Shown: positions 30,944 to 31,293 of the stretch, piece after piece
How the letters are laid out: every line of letters starts with the position of its first letter
Numbering within the stretch: the first letter of the stretch is position 1
Assembly: GCA_934777245.1 (NCBI GenBank)
Contig: CAKVND010000026.1
Coordinates: 1 to 31,293 of the forward strand
Source: an uncultured Candidatus Melainabacteria bacterium
GTDB taxonomy: Bacteria; Cyanobacteriota; Vampirovibrionia; Gastranaerophilales; Gastranaerophilaceae
Length of the DNA: 31,293 bases
Direction of reading: 5' to 3'
The notes under the pieces: model-generated
Told to the model about the DNA's origin: nothing
Database searches by the model: none
What the model saw: only the letters and a program-made list of their open reading frames with translations
Made by a program: the position numbers and the translations under genes

Positions 30944-31293
30944 ATGTACGCAATAGTCGAAACAGGTGGTAAACAATACCAAGTTGAAGAAGGACGTTAT
31001 GTAGACGTTGAATTATTAGGCGAAGAAAAAGACGCTAAAGTAGTTTTTGATAAAGTTGTTATGATTGTTAACGGCAAAAAATCAAAAGTTGGTCAACCAT
31101 ACGTAGCTAACGCTAAGGTTGAAGGTACAATCGTAAAAAATGACAAAGCTAAAAAAGTTATCGTATACAAACAAAGACCTAAAAAAGGTTATAGAAAAAA
31201 ACAAGGTCACAGACAAGGCTTTGCAAGAGTTATGATTAGCAAAATCAGAACAACAGCTTCTAAAGCTAAAGCAGAAGCAACTTCTGAAGAATA
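30944..31293 (+). CDS. rplU: 50S ribosomal protein L21 (last base of stop cut off)
   Basis: bL21, a 23S rRNA-binding protein of the large subunit. 116 residues are visible from MYAIVETGGKQYQV; the KQRPKKGYRKKQGHRQ segment (about 81-96) is the family's basic signature, and the tail is Ala/Lys/Glu-rich. The window ends on 'ta' after codon 116, most likely the first two bases of the stop codon. A GAAAGGA ribosome binding site lies upstream. rpmA (L27) would be expected to follow. Confidence 0.96.
   Translation, partial: MYAIVETGGKQYQVEEGRYVDVELLGEEKDAKVVFDKVVMIVNGKKSKVGQPYVANAKVEGTIVKNDKAKKVIVYKQRPKKGYRKKQGHRQGFARVMISKIRTTASKAKAEATSEE

Noticed and set aside
1..31293. CRISPR array, tRNA or rRNA genes, transposases, prophage genes, toxin-antitoxin pairs.
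   Set aside because: No regularly spaced repeats, no cloverleaf with GGTTCGA-type arm, and no integrase/transposase motifs were found.

Overview
The window is one contiguous stretch of low-GC bacterial DNA, densely coded on both strands. It most likely comes from a gut lineage of non-photosynthetic Cyanobacteria (Melainabacteria/Vampirovibrionia, order Gastranaerophilales). The support is indirect: an lpxD-lpxC-fabZ order as in cyanobacteria, so a Gram-negative envelope; a threonyl-tRNA synthetase without TGS domain, like cyanobacterial ThrS; a type IV pilin-like protein starting with a GFTLAEVL signal; a fermentative oxaloacetate decarboxylase/pyruvate carboxylase type enzyme; and several uncharacterised proteins with a short Phe-centred N-terminal motif (INFRAK, VSFGRS, INFKG). 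This assignment is inference.

Layout. 1-2358 (minus): birA-oadG-oadA, a biotin ligase translationally coupled to a biotin-dependent decarboxylase/carboxylase. 2347-5050: an 842-aa divergent ABC1/AarF-like kinase gene bracketed by an exact 32-bp direct repeat. 5124-6604 (plus): deoB and a small [4Fe-4S] ferredoxin, closed by a 16-bp-stem terminator. 6703-11781 (plus): a 993-aa protein that reads as a ClpC N-domain, two degenerate AAA modules and an intact FtsH-type (M41) zinc protease domain; then a metallo-beta-lactamase-fold hydrolase and a 460-aa protein with an HNH-like C-terminus. 11851-12795 (minus): ROK sugar kinase. 12910-19848 (minus): a long gene train with two small/unknown genes, mnmA, dapB, asd, a 66-aa basic protein, rfaE2-like, lpxD, lpxC, fabZ, joining tRNA thiolation, lysine/diaminopimelate synthesis and lipid A/LPS synthesis. 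20029-21261 (plus): an exported matrixin-like pseudoenzyme with TPR-like repeats. 21313-23600 (minus): rlmD and a DnaQ-like exonuclease. 23691-23809: a MITE-like GC-rich inverted repeat before trxA. 24147-28005: a small unknown protein, a pilin-like protein, a 73-aa unknown, a CorC/HlyC-type CBS protein and an active-looking matrixin that resembles the pseudoenzyme. 28084-31293: thrS, a putative Cys-His-Asp (papain-like) protein, and rplU running off the window.

Most genes are housekeeping. The parts worth a second look are the ClpC/FtsH chimera with apparently dead ATPase modules, the active/inactive matrixin pair, the repeat-bracketed kinase gene, the hidden HNH-like and Cys-His-Asp domains, and the N-terminal Phe motif shared by otherwise unrelated proteins. 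No stretch over 300 bases lacks a gene. I saw no tRNA, rRNA, CRISPR array, transposase or prophage genes. All domain calls are by eye from motifs, without database searches.
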